This document shows, one piece after another, positions 36,863-43,989 of a stretch of 43,989 bases of DNA; the first letter of the stretch is position 1; every line of letters begins with the position of its first letter. Location: NCBI RefSeq assembly GCF_029255545.1, contig NZ_JANLJJ010000030.1:1-43989 (forward strand). Reading direction: 5' to 3'. The stretch is from Ferrovibrio sp. GTDB lineage: Bacteria; Pseudomonadota; Alphaproteobacteria; Ferrovibrionales; Ferrovibrionaceae. The translations under genes were made by a program, and so were the position numbers. The notes under the pieces are model-generated. The model made no database searches. It worked only from the letters and a program-made list of their open reading frames with translations, and was not told the DNA's origin.

Positions 36863-36923
36863 AACCCCCCTTTTGTACGCGAGGGATTTGGCCCGGTTCA
36901 GCGCTGTTTTTGCAGATGCGAAG

Positions 36924-36943
36924 AGGCCGCCTTGCGGCGGCCT
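36924..36943 (-). terminator. Inverted repeat downstream of dnaA
   Basis: AGGCCGCC (36924-36931) and GGCGGCCT (36936-36943) pair around a TTGC loop, 45 bases after the dnaA stop. No T run follows on either strand. It may end or attenuate dnaA transcription, or stabilise its 3' end. An AT-rich stretch (36944-36985) lies between it and dnaA; I find no DnaA box in it. Confidence 0.45.
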
Positions 36944-36988
36944 TGATGCTATATTAAACTACTGAACTACATAGATATTTTTTCTAGA

Positions 36989-38497
36989 TCAGCTTTCCAG
37001 TTTGCGGCGCAGCAAATCGATGTCTTCCGCGAACGCGGCGTCGATCTCGCGCAGCTCCTCGATCTTGCGCACGGCATGCATCACCGTGGTGTGGTCGCGA
37101 CCGCCGAATTTGCGCCCGATTTCGGGCAGCGACCGCGAGGTGAGCTGCTTGGCCAGATACATCGCCACCTGGCGCGGGCGGGCCACGGCACGAGCCCGGC
37201 GGGGGCTGTGCATGTCGGCGAAGCGGATCGAGTAATGCTCGGCGACGCGCTTCTGGATTTCCTCGATCGTGACCTTGCGGTCGTTGGCGCGCAGCAGATC
37301 CTGCAGCACTTCCTGCGCCGAGGTGACGGTGACCGGCTTGCCGACCAGGCTGGCATAGGCCGAAATCCGGTTCAGCGCGCCTTCCAGCTCGCGCACATTC
37401 GACGTGATGCGGCGGGCGAGGAATTCCAGCACGTCCTGCGGAATGTTGGTCAGGCCATTCTTTTCGGCCTTGGCCTGCAGGATGGAGAGGCGCAACTCGA
37501 AATCGGTCGGATGGATGTCCGCAACAAGCCCCCAGCCCAGGCGCGAACGCATGCGTTCCTCGATGCCTTCCAGATCCGACGGCGAGCGGTCGCCCGAGAC
37601 GATGATCTGGCGGTTCTGGTCGCACAGCGCATTAAAGGTGTGGAAGAATTCTTCCTGGGTGCTTTCCTTGCCGGCGATGAACTGGATGTCGTCGATCATC
37701 AGCACGTCAACCGAGCGGAACTGCTCCTTGAACGCCATCGTGTCCTTGAAGCGCAGCGCACGGATGAACTGGTACATGAACTTCTCGGCCGACAGGTAGA
37801 CCACCCGGCGTTCGGGGAAGCGCTGGCGGATATGCCAGCCGATGGCATGCATCAGGTGGGTTTTACCCAGGCCCACGCCGCCATAAAGGAAAAGCGGGTT
37901 GTAGGTGACCGTCGGGCTCTCGGCGACGCGCAGGGCCGCGGCGCGGGCCAATTCGTTCGACTTGCCGGTGATGAAGCTGTCGAAAGTGAAACGGGGATCG
38001 AGTGGCGCCGACAATTCGCGCTCGATATCGTCCATGTCGCGGACCTGCAAGATCGGCAGGGTGGACGGGGCGCGCGTCACGGTCGGCCGCACGATCGGCG
38101 CCGTGGCCGGCAGGTCGCTGGCGGCCAGTGGCTTGCTCTGCGGCTGGGTGGCGCCGGTCGGACGGACGTGAATCACGACGCGACGGACAGCGGCGTTTTC
38201 CAGCCGCCAGATTTCACGCAGGCGCTCGCTGTAATGATTGGCGACCCAGTCGCGCATGAAGCGCGTCGGCACCGCCAGATGCACGTCGCCATCCTCGGCC
38301 AGGCCTTCATCAGCCAGGGCCAGAGGTTTCAGCCAGGAATTGAAGGCGGCGTCACCGAACGAGACGCGCAGGCGGGAGCGGACACGCTGCCACTGCACAT
38401 CCAGCGGCTCGCTAGCGGCGGCAACGCGGGTCGCATCGAGCGCGGTTTCGTCAGGCACGGAGACAGATTGCGGCTGTGGATGGGATGACTTCGCCAT
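36989..38497 (-). CDS. dnaA: Chromosomal replication initiator DnaA
   Basis: A 502-residue AAA+ initiator. Order: N-terminal domain (about 30-105), a Pro/Ala/Thr-rich linker (about 110-155), AAA+ core with Walker A GGVGLGKTHLMHAIG and Walker B VLMIDDIQFIAGKE, and C-terminal DNA-binding domain with MHSPRRARAVARPRQVAMYLAK and FGGRDHTTVMHAV. In the DnaA signature SPRR replaces the commoner SKRR. It binds DnaA boxes and opens oriC. It starts 8 bases after a rhodanese gene, with rpsT further upstream, an arrangement seen in alphaproteobacteria for rpsT and dnaA. Confidence 0.98.
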   Translation of the reverse strand: MAKSSHPQPQSVSVPDETALDATRVAAASEPLDVQWQRVRSRLRVSFGDAAFNSWLKPLALADEGLAEDGDVHLAVPTRFMRDWVANHYSERLREIWRLENAAVRRVVIHVRPTGATQPQSKPLAASDLPATAPIVRPTVTRAPSTLPILQVRDMDDIERELSAPLDPRFTFDSFITGKSNELARAAALRVAESPTVTYNPLFLYGGVGLGKTHLMHAIGWHIRQRFPERRVVYLSAEKFMYQFIRALRFKDTMAFKEQFRSVDVLMIDDIQFIAGKESTQEEFFHTFNALCDQNRQIIVSGDRSPSDLEGIEERMRSRLGWGLVADIHPTDFELRLSILQAKAEKNGLTNIPQDVLEFLARRITSNVRELEGALNRISAYASLVGKPVTVTSAQEVLQDLLRANDRKVTIEEIQKRVAEHYSIRFADMHSPRRARAVARPRQVAMYLAKQLTSRSLPEIGRKFGGRDHTTVMHAVRKIEELREIDAAFAEDIDLLRRKLES

Positions 38498-38505
38498 GAC
38501 TGACC

Positions 38506-38949
38506 TCAGCTCTGAATCCAGCCGAGACCAGCAGCCTTCCAGCCGCCCAATCGTCCGCGGTGCTTTTCGGCATCGAGATCGCCCTCGAAACCGCCGGCAA
38601 CATTATAGCAAGGCGAGAACCCTGCTTCCGTCATGGCCTTGGCCGCCGCCCGCGACCGCGCACCGGAGCGGCAAAGAAAAAACAGCGCCTGGCCGGGCTG
38701 GATGCCCTGGGCACGCAATTCATCGGCAAACCGCGGATTGACACTCATTTCAGGATACACTTGCCAGGATACGAACAGGACGCGCTTGCCAAGCTTGCCG
38801 AGATCCGGCGCGCCGACGAAGCTCCATTCCGGTTGGGTTCGGACGTCGATCAGTTGGGCGTCAGGATTGCTCGCAAGCTGGTTCCAGGCTTCGGTAGTCG
38901 TGACATCACCTGCATAGTCCGCGTCCCCCGCCATCACCGAAGCCAACAT
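38506..38949 (-). CDS. Rhodanese-domain sulfurtransferase
   Basis: A 147-residue single-domain rhodanese. The active-site loop is FFLCRSGARSRAAA with the catalytic Cys. An early IDVRTQPEWSFVG motif and a late NVAGGFEGDLD motif are typical. It moves sulfane sulfur between donors and acceptors in the cytosol; the substrate is not known. The ATG at 38949 is preceded by GAGG at 6 bases, so I prefer it. A GTG at 39000 would add 17 residues. It lies 8 bases before dnaA and is probably co-transcribed with it. Confidence 0.85.
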   Translation of the reverse strand: MLASVMAGDADYAGDVTTTEAWNQLASNPDAQLIDVRTQPEWSFVGAPDLGKLGKRVLFVSWQVYPEMSVNPRFADELRAQGIQPGQALFFLCRSGARSRAAAKAMTEAGFSPCYNVAGGFEGDLDAEKHRGRLGGWKAAGLGWIQS

Positions 38950-39000
38950 CCCCAACCTCGCGCCACGTTTATTGTTTAAAAAATCTATCTTGTCCGTCAC

Positions 39001-39293
39001 GCGTGCCGCCCGCTACTCGAAGGTCGTCCGCCTTATATCGCGGAGCGCTTTCCTGCGCTTCACGAGGCATCTTCATTCCCCTTCGTCGCGCGGCTGCAGG
39101 GGCATTAAAGGGAAATAGCAGGGGCCACGCAAGCGGACAGATGAAGACTCCCCGAAAAAAATTTTTCCTTGTTGCAGAATTGGAACTTGCTGCGGCGTTT
39201 TGACGTAATGGGCGTATAGCGCACGGACTAATCGCCTTGATGAAAACGTCCGCGAACGCGGCAAGTCAGCGATGAAGCCCTTCGCAGTCGCAT
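39001..39293. other. Gap between rhodanese-dnaA and rpsT, with promoter and A-tract
   Basis: This stretch holds no supported gene. On the minus strand it has the promoter at 39104-39132 with an A7T5 tract (39154-39167) just upstream, which could act as an UP element or bend the DNA. A second weak -10 (TATAAG, 39037-39032) is also present. I looked here for an origin and found no TTATCCACA-like DnaA box. Confidence 0.5.
39104..39132 (-). promoter_or_regulatory. Promoter of the rhodanese-dnaA transcript
   Basis: On the minus strand TTGCGT (39132-39127) and TTTAAT (39109-39104) are separated by exactly 17 bases. The A/T tract 22 bases further upstream fits an UP element. The leader to the rhodanese ATG would be about 150 bases. 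Confidence 0.5.
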
Positions 39294-39333
39294 AAAAAAA
39301 CATCGCCCCCCTGTCACCAGGCGGGCGATGTTT
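39294..39333 (-). terminator. Rho-independent terminator of rpsT
   Basis: AAACATCGCCC (39298-39308) and GGGCGATGTTT (39323-39333) form an 11-bp stem. On the minus strand it runs into seven T (39300-39294). It lies 46 bases after the rpsT stop and insulates rpsT from the dnaA operon. Confidence 0.9.
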
Positions 39334-39379
39334 TGAACCGATACCGGCTGCAGCCGCGCGAGACCCGCGCGGCGGCAGA

Positions 39380-39643
39380 TCAAGCCATAGCTTTGACGCG
39401 GGCGTTCAGACGCGACAGCTTGCGCGAAGCGGTGCGATCCTTCACCACACCCTTGCCAACGCCCTTGTCGAGCGCCGGCTGCGCTACCTTCAGGGCTGCG
39501 GACGCAGCGGCCTTGTCGCCGCTGGCGATCGCGGTTTCCAGATTTTTGACGGCGGTGCGAACCTTGGTGCGCCGGGCGCGGTTGACCGCCGTGCGCTTCT
39601 TGGTCTGGCGGGCGCGCTTCTCCGCGGACTTGTGCTGAGCCAT
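39380..39643 (-). CDS. rpsT: 30S ribosomal protein S20
   Basis: An 87-residue, very Lys/Arg/Ala-rich protein with the S20 start [17 protein letters not shown] and the end [24 protein letters not shown]. It binds 16S rRNA early in small-subunit assembly. The ATG at 39643 gives the usual length; 13 extra residues upstream are not conserved. It has its own strong promoter and terminator. Confidence 0.97.
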   Translation of the reverse strand: MAQHKSAEKRARQTKKRTAVNRARRTKVRTAVKNLETAIASGDKAAASAALKVAQPALDKGVGKGVVKDRTASRKLSRLNARVKAMA

Positions 39644-39696
39644 AGCTTGAGATTTCCGATAGTTGATACTGCCTTGCGGCATAAATCGAGGCGGGG

Positions 39697-39725
39697 GTTA
39701 TAGCCCCGCCCCCGGCAGGCGTCAA
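39697..39725 (-). promoter_or_regulatory. Strong sigma-70 promoter of rpsT
   Basis: On the minus strand TTGACG (39725-39720), a 17-base spacer and TATAAC (39702-39697) give a near-consensus promoter. The -10 box sits in the loop of a 7-bp inverted repeat (GGCGGGG 39690-39696, CCCCGCC 39704-39710). The predicted start is about 47 bases before the rpsT ATG. Confidence 0.75.
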
Positions 39726-39831
39726 CCCCGCAGAAAGTCTCTATTCGGGCTGGTTTTTCCAGCCCATCCGGCGGCCCGACCTGCCCCCGGTCGGCTTGCC
39801 GAGCAAGGATTCGACCGGGCATAGTGCAGCC

Positions 39832-40416
39832 ATGCCAGACATCATCTTGATTGCACGAGCCGTCTATTTGTTCGGCAGCATCGCCGGCCTTGCCCTGGTC
39901 AGCCGCAGTCCACTGCCAGCCGCCCTGTTTTGGGGCGCTGGCGCTGTTCTCTATCTGGGGGTAGCCGGCAGCGAATTCGCCGCGGCCATGCGCTGGTCGG
40001 CCTTCACCGGGCTGGAGAGCGACCTGCGATACCTGGCTTCCGGCCTCGGTCTGGTCGGCCTGGCGCTGGGGGCCGTGTTCAGCCTGATCGTGCCACCGGG
40101 CAGCAAGCGCCTGACTCTGTTCACCGGCATTGGCCTGGCGATCCTGATTGCCGTTGGGGCAGACCGGCTGCCAATAGGAATATTGCCCCTGCCCATGATC
40201 GTTCTGGGCGTGCTGCTGCTGGCCGCCCTGATCGGCCTGCGCCATCGGCCGGTCCCGGCCCGCTGGTTGCTGCTGGCCACCCTGGCCATGGCGATGGCTG
40301 AACTCGCGCGCTACCGCTATCTGGGCTTTCTGCCCGTCCCACCGCTCGCCCTGGCGAAAATCTGCCTGGGCATGGCTCTGCTCGGTTTTGGAATCACCGC
40401 CTACCGGGCGCGCTGA
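39832..40416 (+). CDS. Small integral membrane protein of unknown function
   Basis: A 194-residue protein with about six or seven hydrophobic segments and short loops, and no catalytic or family motif that I recognise. Features include AGSEFAAAMRW between the second and third segments and an ELARYRYLGFL stretch near the last one. The ATG at 39832 starts close to the first membrane segment; a TTG at 39796 would add 12 hydrophilic residues. It stands alone between rpsT and the fused oxygenase. It is probably real because hydrophobic segments alternate regularly and its codon use matches the neighbours. Confidence 0.6.
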   Translation: MPDIILIARAVYLFGSIAGLALVSRSPLPAALFWGAGAVLYLGVAGSEFAAAMRWSAFTGLESDLRYLASGLGLVGLALGAVFSLIVPPGSKRLTLFTGIGLAILIAVGADRLPIGILPLPMIVLGVLLLAALIGLRHRPVPARWLLLATLAMAMAELARYRYLGFLPVPPLALAKICLGMALLGFGITAYRAR

Positions 40417-40473
40417 CCGGCCTGCCGCCCCTGAGAGTCGACCTGGGCAATCGACTTGGCTGATCAATCCGGC

Positions 40474-40501
40474 TTGTCGGAATTTATTTTAAATATAAAA
40501 T
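40474..40501 (+). promoter_or_regulatory. Promoter with AT-rich palindrome upstream of the fused oxygenase
   Basis: TTGTCG (40474-40479) and TAAAAT (40496-40501) with a 16-base spacer make a plausible promoter. ATTTTA (40486-40491) and TAAAAT (40496-40501) form a palindrome around AATA that covers the -10 box, a typical operator position. The stretch is strikingly AT-rich for this genome. Confidence 0.5.
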
Positions 40502-40564
40502 ATCTCCCGAACGATCTTCGGTGGCCCCATACCGGCCGTGCCGCCAATCTGACGGGGGAAGCCC

Positions 40565-42919
40565 ATGCGCGTCACTATCATCGGCGGTGGACCGGCGGGT
40601 CTTTATCTCGCCTTGCTCATGAAAAAGGCGGACAACCGCCACGAGATCACCATCTACGAACGCAACCAGCCGGACGATACGTTCGGCTTCGGCGTGGTCT
40701 TTTCCGACGAGACGCTGAACCAGTTCCTGGCCGAGGATGCCGGCACCTACGAGGCTATCCGTCAGAATTTTGCCTACTGGACCGAAATCGACGTGGTCGC
40801 CGGTGGCGAGACCATCCGCTCGGGTGGCCATGGCTTCTGCGGCCTGTCGCGCAAACGGTTGCTGCAGATCCTGCAGTCCCGCTGCGCGATGGAAGGCATC
40901 CGGCTGGAATTCGGCGCCGAGCAACATGATTTCGAGGCCCTGCGCCGCAACTGCGACCTGCTGATCGGCGCCGATGGCATCAACAGCCAGGTGCGCGAGA
41001 CCTGGAAGGCGGAGTTTCGCCCCGGCATGGACTGGCGACGCAACAAGTTCGTCTGGCTTGGCACGACGCTGCCGCTCGACACCTTCACCTTCATCTTTGA
41101 GGCCAGCCAGCACGGCCTGTTCCAGGTGCATGCCTATCGCTTCGAGGAAGGGCTTTCGACCTTCATCGTCGAAACCACGGAAGAAACCTGGCGCCGCGCC
41201 GGCCTGGACCAGGCCAGCGAAGAAGACACCATCGCCTATTGCGAAGCCCTGTTCGCCAAACACCTCAAGGGCCACCGGCTGCTCAGCAACCGCTCGATCT
41301 GGCGCACCTTCCCCACCATCAAATGCGAGCACTGGGTCCATGACAACGTCGTGATCATCGGCGACGCGGTGCATACGGCGCATTTCTCGATCGGCTCGGG
41401 CACCAAGCTGGCGATGGAAGATGCGATCGCGCTGAACCGCGCCCTGCATGCCGGCCATGCCGACCTGCCGACGGCCCTGAAGGCCTTCGAGGATGCCCGC
41501 CTGACCGAGGTCTCGATCCTGCAGCATGCCGCCCAGGTCTCGCTGGAATGGTTTGAACAGACCGAACGCTATCGCGGCTTCGAGCCGATCCAGCTGGCGC
41601 TCAGCCTGCTGTCGCGTTCCAAGCGCGTCACCTATGACAACCTGCGCCTGCGCGATCCCGGCTTCATCGCCCAGATCGACCGCTGGTTCGCCGAGAAGGC
41701 CGCGCGTGAGGCGGGAACCTCCCTGCCTGCCGGCACCAATCCGCCGCCGCCGATGTTCACGCCGTTTCGCCTGCGCGGCATGACATTGGAAAACCGCGTG
41801 GTGGTCTCGCCGATGTGCCAATACTCGGCCACCGATGGCCTGCCCAATGACTGGACCCTGGTGCACCTGGGCAGCCGCGCCATCGGCGGCGCGGGCCTGA
41901 TCCTGACCGAGATGACCGATATCGCGCCCGAGGCCCGTATCACGCCTGGCTGCACCGGGCTGTGGAATACCGATCAGGCCCGGGCCTGGCGCCGCATCAC
42001 CGATTTCGTTCACGGTCACAGCCGGGCCAGGATCGGCATCCAGCTGGCCCATGCCGGCCGCAAGGGCGCCACCTGCCTGCCCTGGACCGGCGGCTACGAC
42101 CAGCCGCTGCCGCCGGAACAGGCCTGGCCGATCCTGTCGGCCTCGGCGATCCCCTATCTGCCCGACGGGCCGGCGCCGAAGGCCATGACCCGCACCGACA
42201 TGGATCGCGTACGCGACGATTTCGTGCAATCGACGAAGCTTGCCATCGAAGCTGGCTTCGACCTGGTCGAACTGCACATGGCGCATGGCTATCTGCTGTC
42301 GAATTTCATTTCCCCGCTCAGCAACACGCGCGCGGATGAGTATGGCGGCAGCCTGGAAAACCGCATGCGCTTCCCGCTGGAGGTATTCGACGCCATGCGC
42401 GCCGTCTGGCCGCAGGACAAGCCGATGTCGGTGCGCATCTCGGCCGTCGACTGGGTGCCCGAACGCGGCCTGAGCGTCGAGGATTCAGTCGCCATCGCCA
42501 AAATGCTGAAAGCCCATGGCTGCGACCTGGTCGATGTATCGGCCGGCCAGACCTCGACGGAAGCCCGGCCGCAATATGGCCGCATGTTCCAGACGCCGTT
42601 CTCGGATGCAATCCGCCAGGAAGCCGGCATCGCCACCATTGCTGTCGGCGCCATCACCACGGCCGACCAGGTCAACACCATCGTCGCCTCGGGCCGCGCC
42701 GATCTCTGCGCCCTGGCCCGGCCGCATCTGGCCGACCCATATTTCACCCTGCATGCGGCCGCCGATTACGATTGGCGCGGCGCAGCATGGCCGGCGCAGT
42801 ACGAGGCCGGGCGGGACCAATGGTACCAATTGCGCACCCGCGAACGCGAAGAAGCCAAACTGCAAAGCGGGGCGGCTGATGCCTTCGCCAAACAGCGTGC
42901 CAGACGCGACGAAGCCTGA
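40565..42919 (+). CDS. Fused FAD monooxygenase/old yellow enzyme (anthraniloyl-CoA or salicylyl-CoA monooxygenase family)
   Basis: A 784-residue two-part flavoprotein. Residues 1 to about 390 are a class A FAD monooxygenase: [15 protein letters not shown], the DG motif [13 protein letters not shown], and [26 protein letters not shown]. Residues 397-770 are an old-yellow-enzyme barrel: [54 protein letters not shown] and [12 protein letters not shown]. This fusion matches 2-aminobenzoyl-CoA monooxygenase/reductase and the related salicylyl-CoA 5-hydroxylases, which hydroxylate the aromatic CoA ester and, in the first case, also reduce the ring. A GGGGGAAG precedes the ATG. No CoA ligase is visible, so the CoA ester must be made elsewhere. 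Confidence 0.87.
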   Translation: MRVTIIGGGPAGLYLALLMKKADNRHEITIYERNQPDDTFGFGVVFSDETLNQFLAEDAGTYEAIRQNFAYWTEIDVVAGGETIRSGGHGFCGLSRKRLLQILQSRCAMEGIRLEFGAEQHDFEALRRNCDLLIGADGINSQVRETWKAEFRPGMDWRRNKFVWLGTTLPLDTFTFIFEASQHGLFQVHAYRFEEGLSTFIVETTEETWRRAGLDQASEEDTIAYCEALFAKHLKGHRLLSNRSIWRTFPTIKCEHWVHDNVVIIGDAVHTAHFSIGSGTKLAMEDAIALNRALHAGHADLPTALKAFEDARLTEVSILQHAAQVSLEWFEQTERYRGFEPIQLALSLLSRSKRVTYDNLRLRDPGFIAQIDRWFAEKAAREAGTSLPAGTNPPPPMFTPFRLRGMTLENRVVVSPMCQYSATDGLPNDWTLVHLGSRAIGGAGLILTEMTDIAPEARITPGCTGLWNTDQARAWRRITDFVHGHSRARIGIQLAHAGRKGATCLPWTGGYDQPLPPEQAWPILSASAIPYLPDGPAPKAMTRTDMDRVRDDFVQSTKLAIEAGFDLVELHMAHGYLLSNFISPLSNTRADEYGGSLENRMRFPLEVFDAMRAVWPQDKPMSVRISAVDWVPERGLSVEDSVAIAKMLKAHGCDLVDVSAGQTSTEARPQYGRMFQTPFSDAIRQEAGIATIAVGAITTADQVNTIVASGRADLCALARPHLADPYFTLHAAADYDWRGAAWPAQYEAGRDQWYQLRTREREEAKLQSGAADAFAKQRARRDEA

Positions 42920-42992
42920 GCGCAAACTCTGTCGCATGCGGATGGCTCTGGTGTAGGCTCCCCCGAGCACAACAGAGTCCAGGAAGATTCCG

Positions 42993-43989
42993 ATGCGTGA
43001 TCTGCAATTGCCCGGCCGTTCGGTGGTCATGGGCCGTAACGGCGCCGCCGCCACCTCCCATGCTCTGGCGACGCAGACCGCAATCGAGATTCTGCGACGC
43101 GGCGGCAATGCGACCGATGCCGCAATCGCTGCCTGCGCCGTGCAATGCGTGGTCGAGCCGGGTTCGACCGGCATCGGCGGCGACAATTTCGTGCTCTATG
43201 CGCCGGCCGGCACCGACCTGCGCGCCGGCAGCAAGGTTTATGGCCTGAACGGTTCCGGACGGGCGCCCAAGGGCCTGAGCGCCGATCATCTGCTGAAGCA
43301 GGGCATCAGGGAAATCGGGCTGACCTCGGTGCATGCCGTCACCATCCCCGGCGCCGTTGATGCTTGGAGCAAGCTGAATGCCCGATTCGGCAGCATGCCG
43401 CTGGCCGATCTGCTGCAGCCCGCCATCCGCCATGCCGAAGACGGCTTCCCGATCACCGAGCGCGTCGCCACCGACTGGGGCCGCAACGAGGCAAAGCTGA
43501 AGGCCGATGCCAATACTGCGCACATGTGGCTGAAGGATGGCCGTTCGCCCAAAGCCGGCGACGTGTTCCGCCAGCCCGAGCATGCCAAGGTCTTCCGCGA
43601 GATCGCCGCCAAGGGCCGAGACGGCTTCTATGCCGGCTGGGTCGCCGAGGACATGGTAGACTACCTGCGCAGCCTCGGCGGCACCCATGTGCTGGAGGAT
43701 TTCGCCACCCAGGAGGCTTTCTGGGTCGAACCGATCAGCACCAGCTATCGCGGCATTGAGCTGCTTGAGATTCCGCCCAATGGCGTGGGCATCACCACCC
43801 TGCTGATGCTCAATATCCTGAGCGGCTTCGACTTGAGCAAATACGATCCGGTCGGCATCGAACGGTTCCATATCGAAGCGGAAGCCACGCGGCTGGCCTT
43901 CCAGGCACGCGATGCCTATGTGGCCGATCCCGCGTTCGCCGACGTGCCCGTCGAGAAAATCCTGTCCGCCGGTTTCGCCGACGACCTGC
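42993..43989 (+). CDS. Gamma-glutamyltransferase family protein, 5' part only
   Basis: The first 332 residues of a gamma-glutamyltransferase-type Ntn hydrolase; the rest lies beyond the window. Visible features: ATSHALATQTAIEILRRGGNATDAAIAACAVQCVVEPGSTGIGGDNF (family start), LTSVHAVTIPGAVDAW and LLEIPPNGVGITTLLMLNIL. The autocatalytic Thr and small subunit are not in view, so activity cannot be judged. There is no obvious signal peptide, unlike classical periplasmic enzymes, which points to a cytosolic branch of the family. AGGAAG precedes the ATG. Confidence 0.88.
   Translation, partial: MRDLQLPGRSVVMGRNGAAATSHALATQTAIEILRRGGNATDAAIAACAVQCVVEPGSTGIGGDNFVLYAPAGTDLRAGSKVYGLNGSGRAPKGLSADHLLKQGIREIGLTSVHAVTIPGAVDAWSKLNARFGSMPLADLLQPAIRHAEDGFPITERVATDWGRNEAKLKADANTAHMWLKDGRSPKAGDVFRQPEHAKVFREIAAKGRDGFYAGWVAEDMVDYLRSLGGTHVLEDFATQEAFWVEPISTSYRGIELLEIPPNGVGITTLLMLNILSGFDLSKYDPVGIERFHIEAEATRLAFQARDAYVADPAFADVPVEKILSAGFADDL

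Noticed and set aside
36797-39379. Possible chromosomal replication origin around dnaA
   Set aside because: I scanned both gaps flanking dnaA for TTATCCACA-like boxes and saw none. AT-rich stretches alone are not enough, and many alphaproteobacteria have oriC elsewhere.
40484-42286. Minus-strand 600-codon frame across the fused oxygenase
   Set aside because: It is a shadow of the 784-residue plus-strand protein, with no motif and a start inside nothing recognisable.

Overview
The window is a continuous piece of chromosome from a high-G+C alphaproteobacterium. The block dnaA-dnaN-recF-gyrB with rpsT just upstream, the abundance of ABC uptake systems and the general codon use fit Rhodospirillales-like soil or water bacteria. 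I cannot name a genus. I see no tRNA, rRNA, CRISPR array, insertion sequence or phage gene. Both ends cut genes: the end of rpsU on the left and the start of a gamma-glutamyltransferase gene on the right.

Layout. (1) 1-4405: end of rpsU with its terminator, a soluble double-PAS histidine kinase, then a minus-strand operon of an exported amidohydrolase, a small YtkA/FixH-like periplasmic protein and a di-heme cytochrome c peroxidase/MauG-like enzyme. (2) 4529-10260: a minus-strand branched-chain-amino-acid-type ABC transporter operon (binding protein, two permeases, two ATPases) ending in a short MetE-like methyltransferase. (3) 10391-20517: a catabolic block. It holds a Rieske oxygenase, its GntR regulator and its ferredoxin reductase, and a divergent amidase that shares a promoter region with two identical palindromes. 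Beyond these lies a minus-strand operon (VOC protein, SsuABC/NMT1-type transporter, FAD monooxygenase), divergent from a ring-opening amidohydrolase of the cyanuric acid hydrolase/barbiturase family. (4) 20522-31388: an acyl-CoA dehydrogenase, a complete Dpp/Opp-type peptide transporter operon, and upstream of it an operon of diaminopropionate ammonia-lyase, N-carbamoyl-D-amino acid hydrolase, a small AtzG-like protein and an AtzE-like amidase. (5) 31531-39643: a ureidoglycolate lyase gene overlapping the end of gyrB, then gyrB, recF, dnaN, dnaA, a rhodanese and rpsT, all on the minus strand. (6) 39832-43989: a small membrane protein, a fused FAD monooxygenase/old-yellow-enzyme protein (anthraniloyl-CoA or salicylyl-CoA monooxygenase family) and the gamma-glutamyltransferase fragment.

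How the genes work together. Regions 3 to 5 share a theme: enzymes that open cyclic ureides or imides, cut amides, remove carbamoyl groups and release urea or ammonia. These are the barbiturase-like enzyme, two amidases, the AtzG-like partner, the carbamoylase, diaminopropionate lyase and ureidoglycolate lyase. They stand beside oxygenases and two dedicated uptake systems. My best reading is an undescribed route, or two neighbouring routes, for the use of N-heterocyclic and ureido compounds as carbon and nitrogen sources. The substrate is not known from sequence; the theme is an inference from family membership and gene order.
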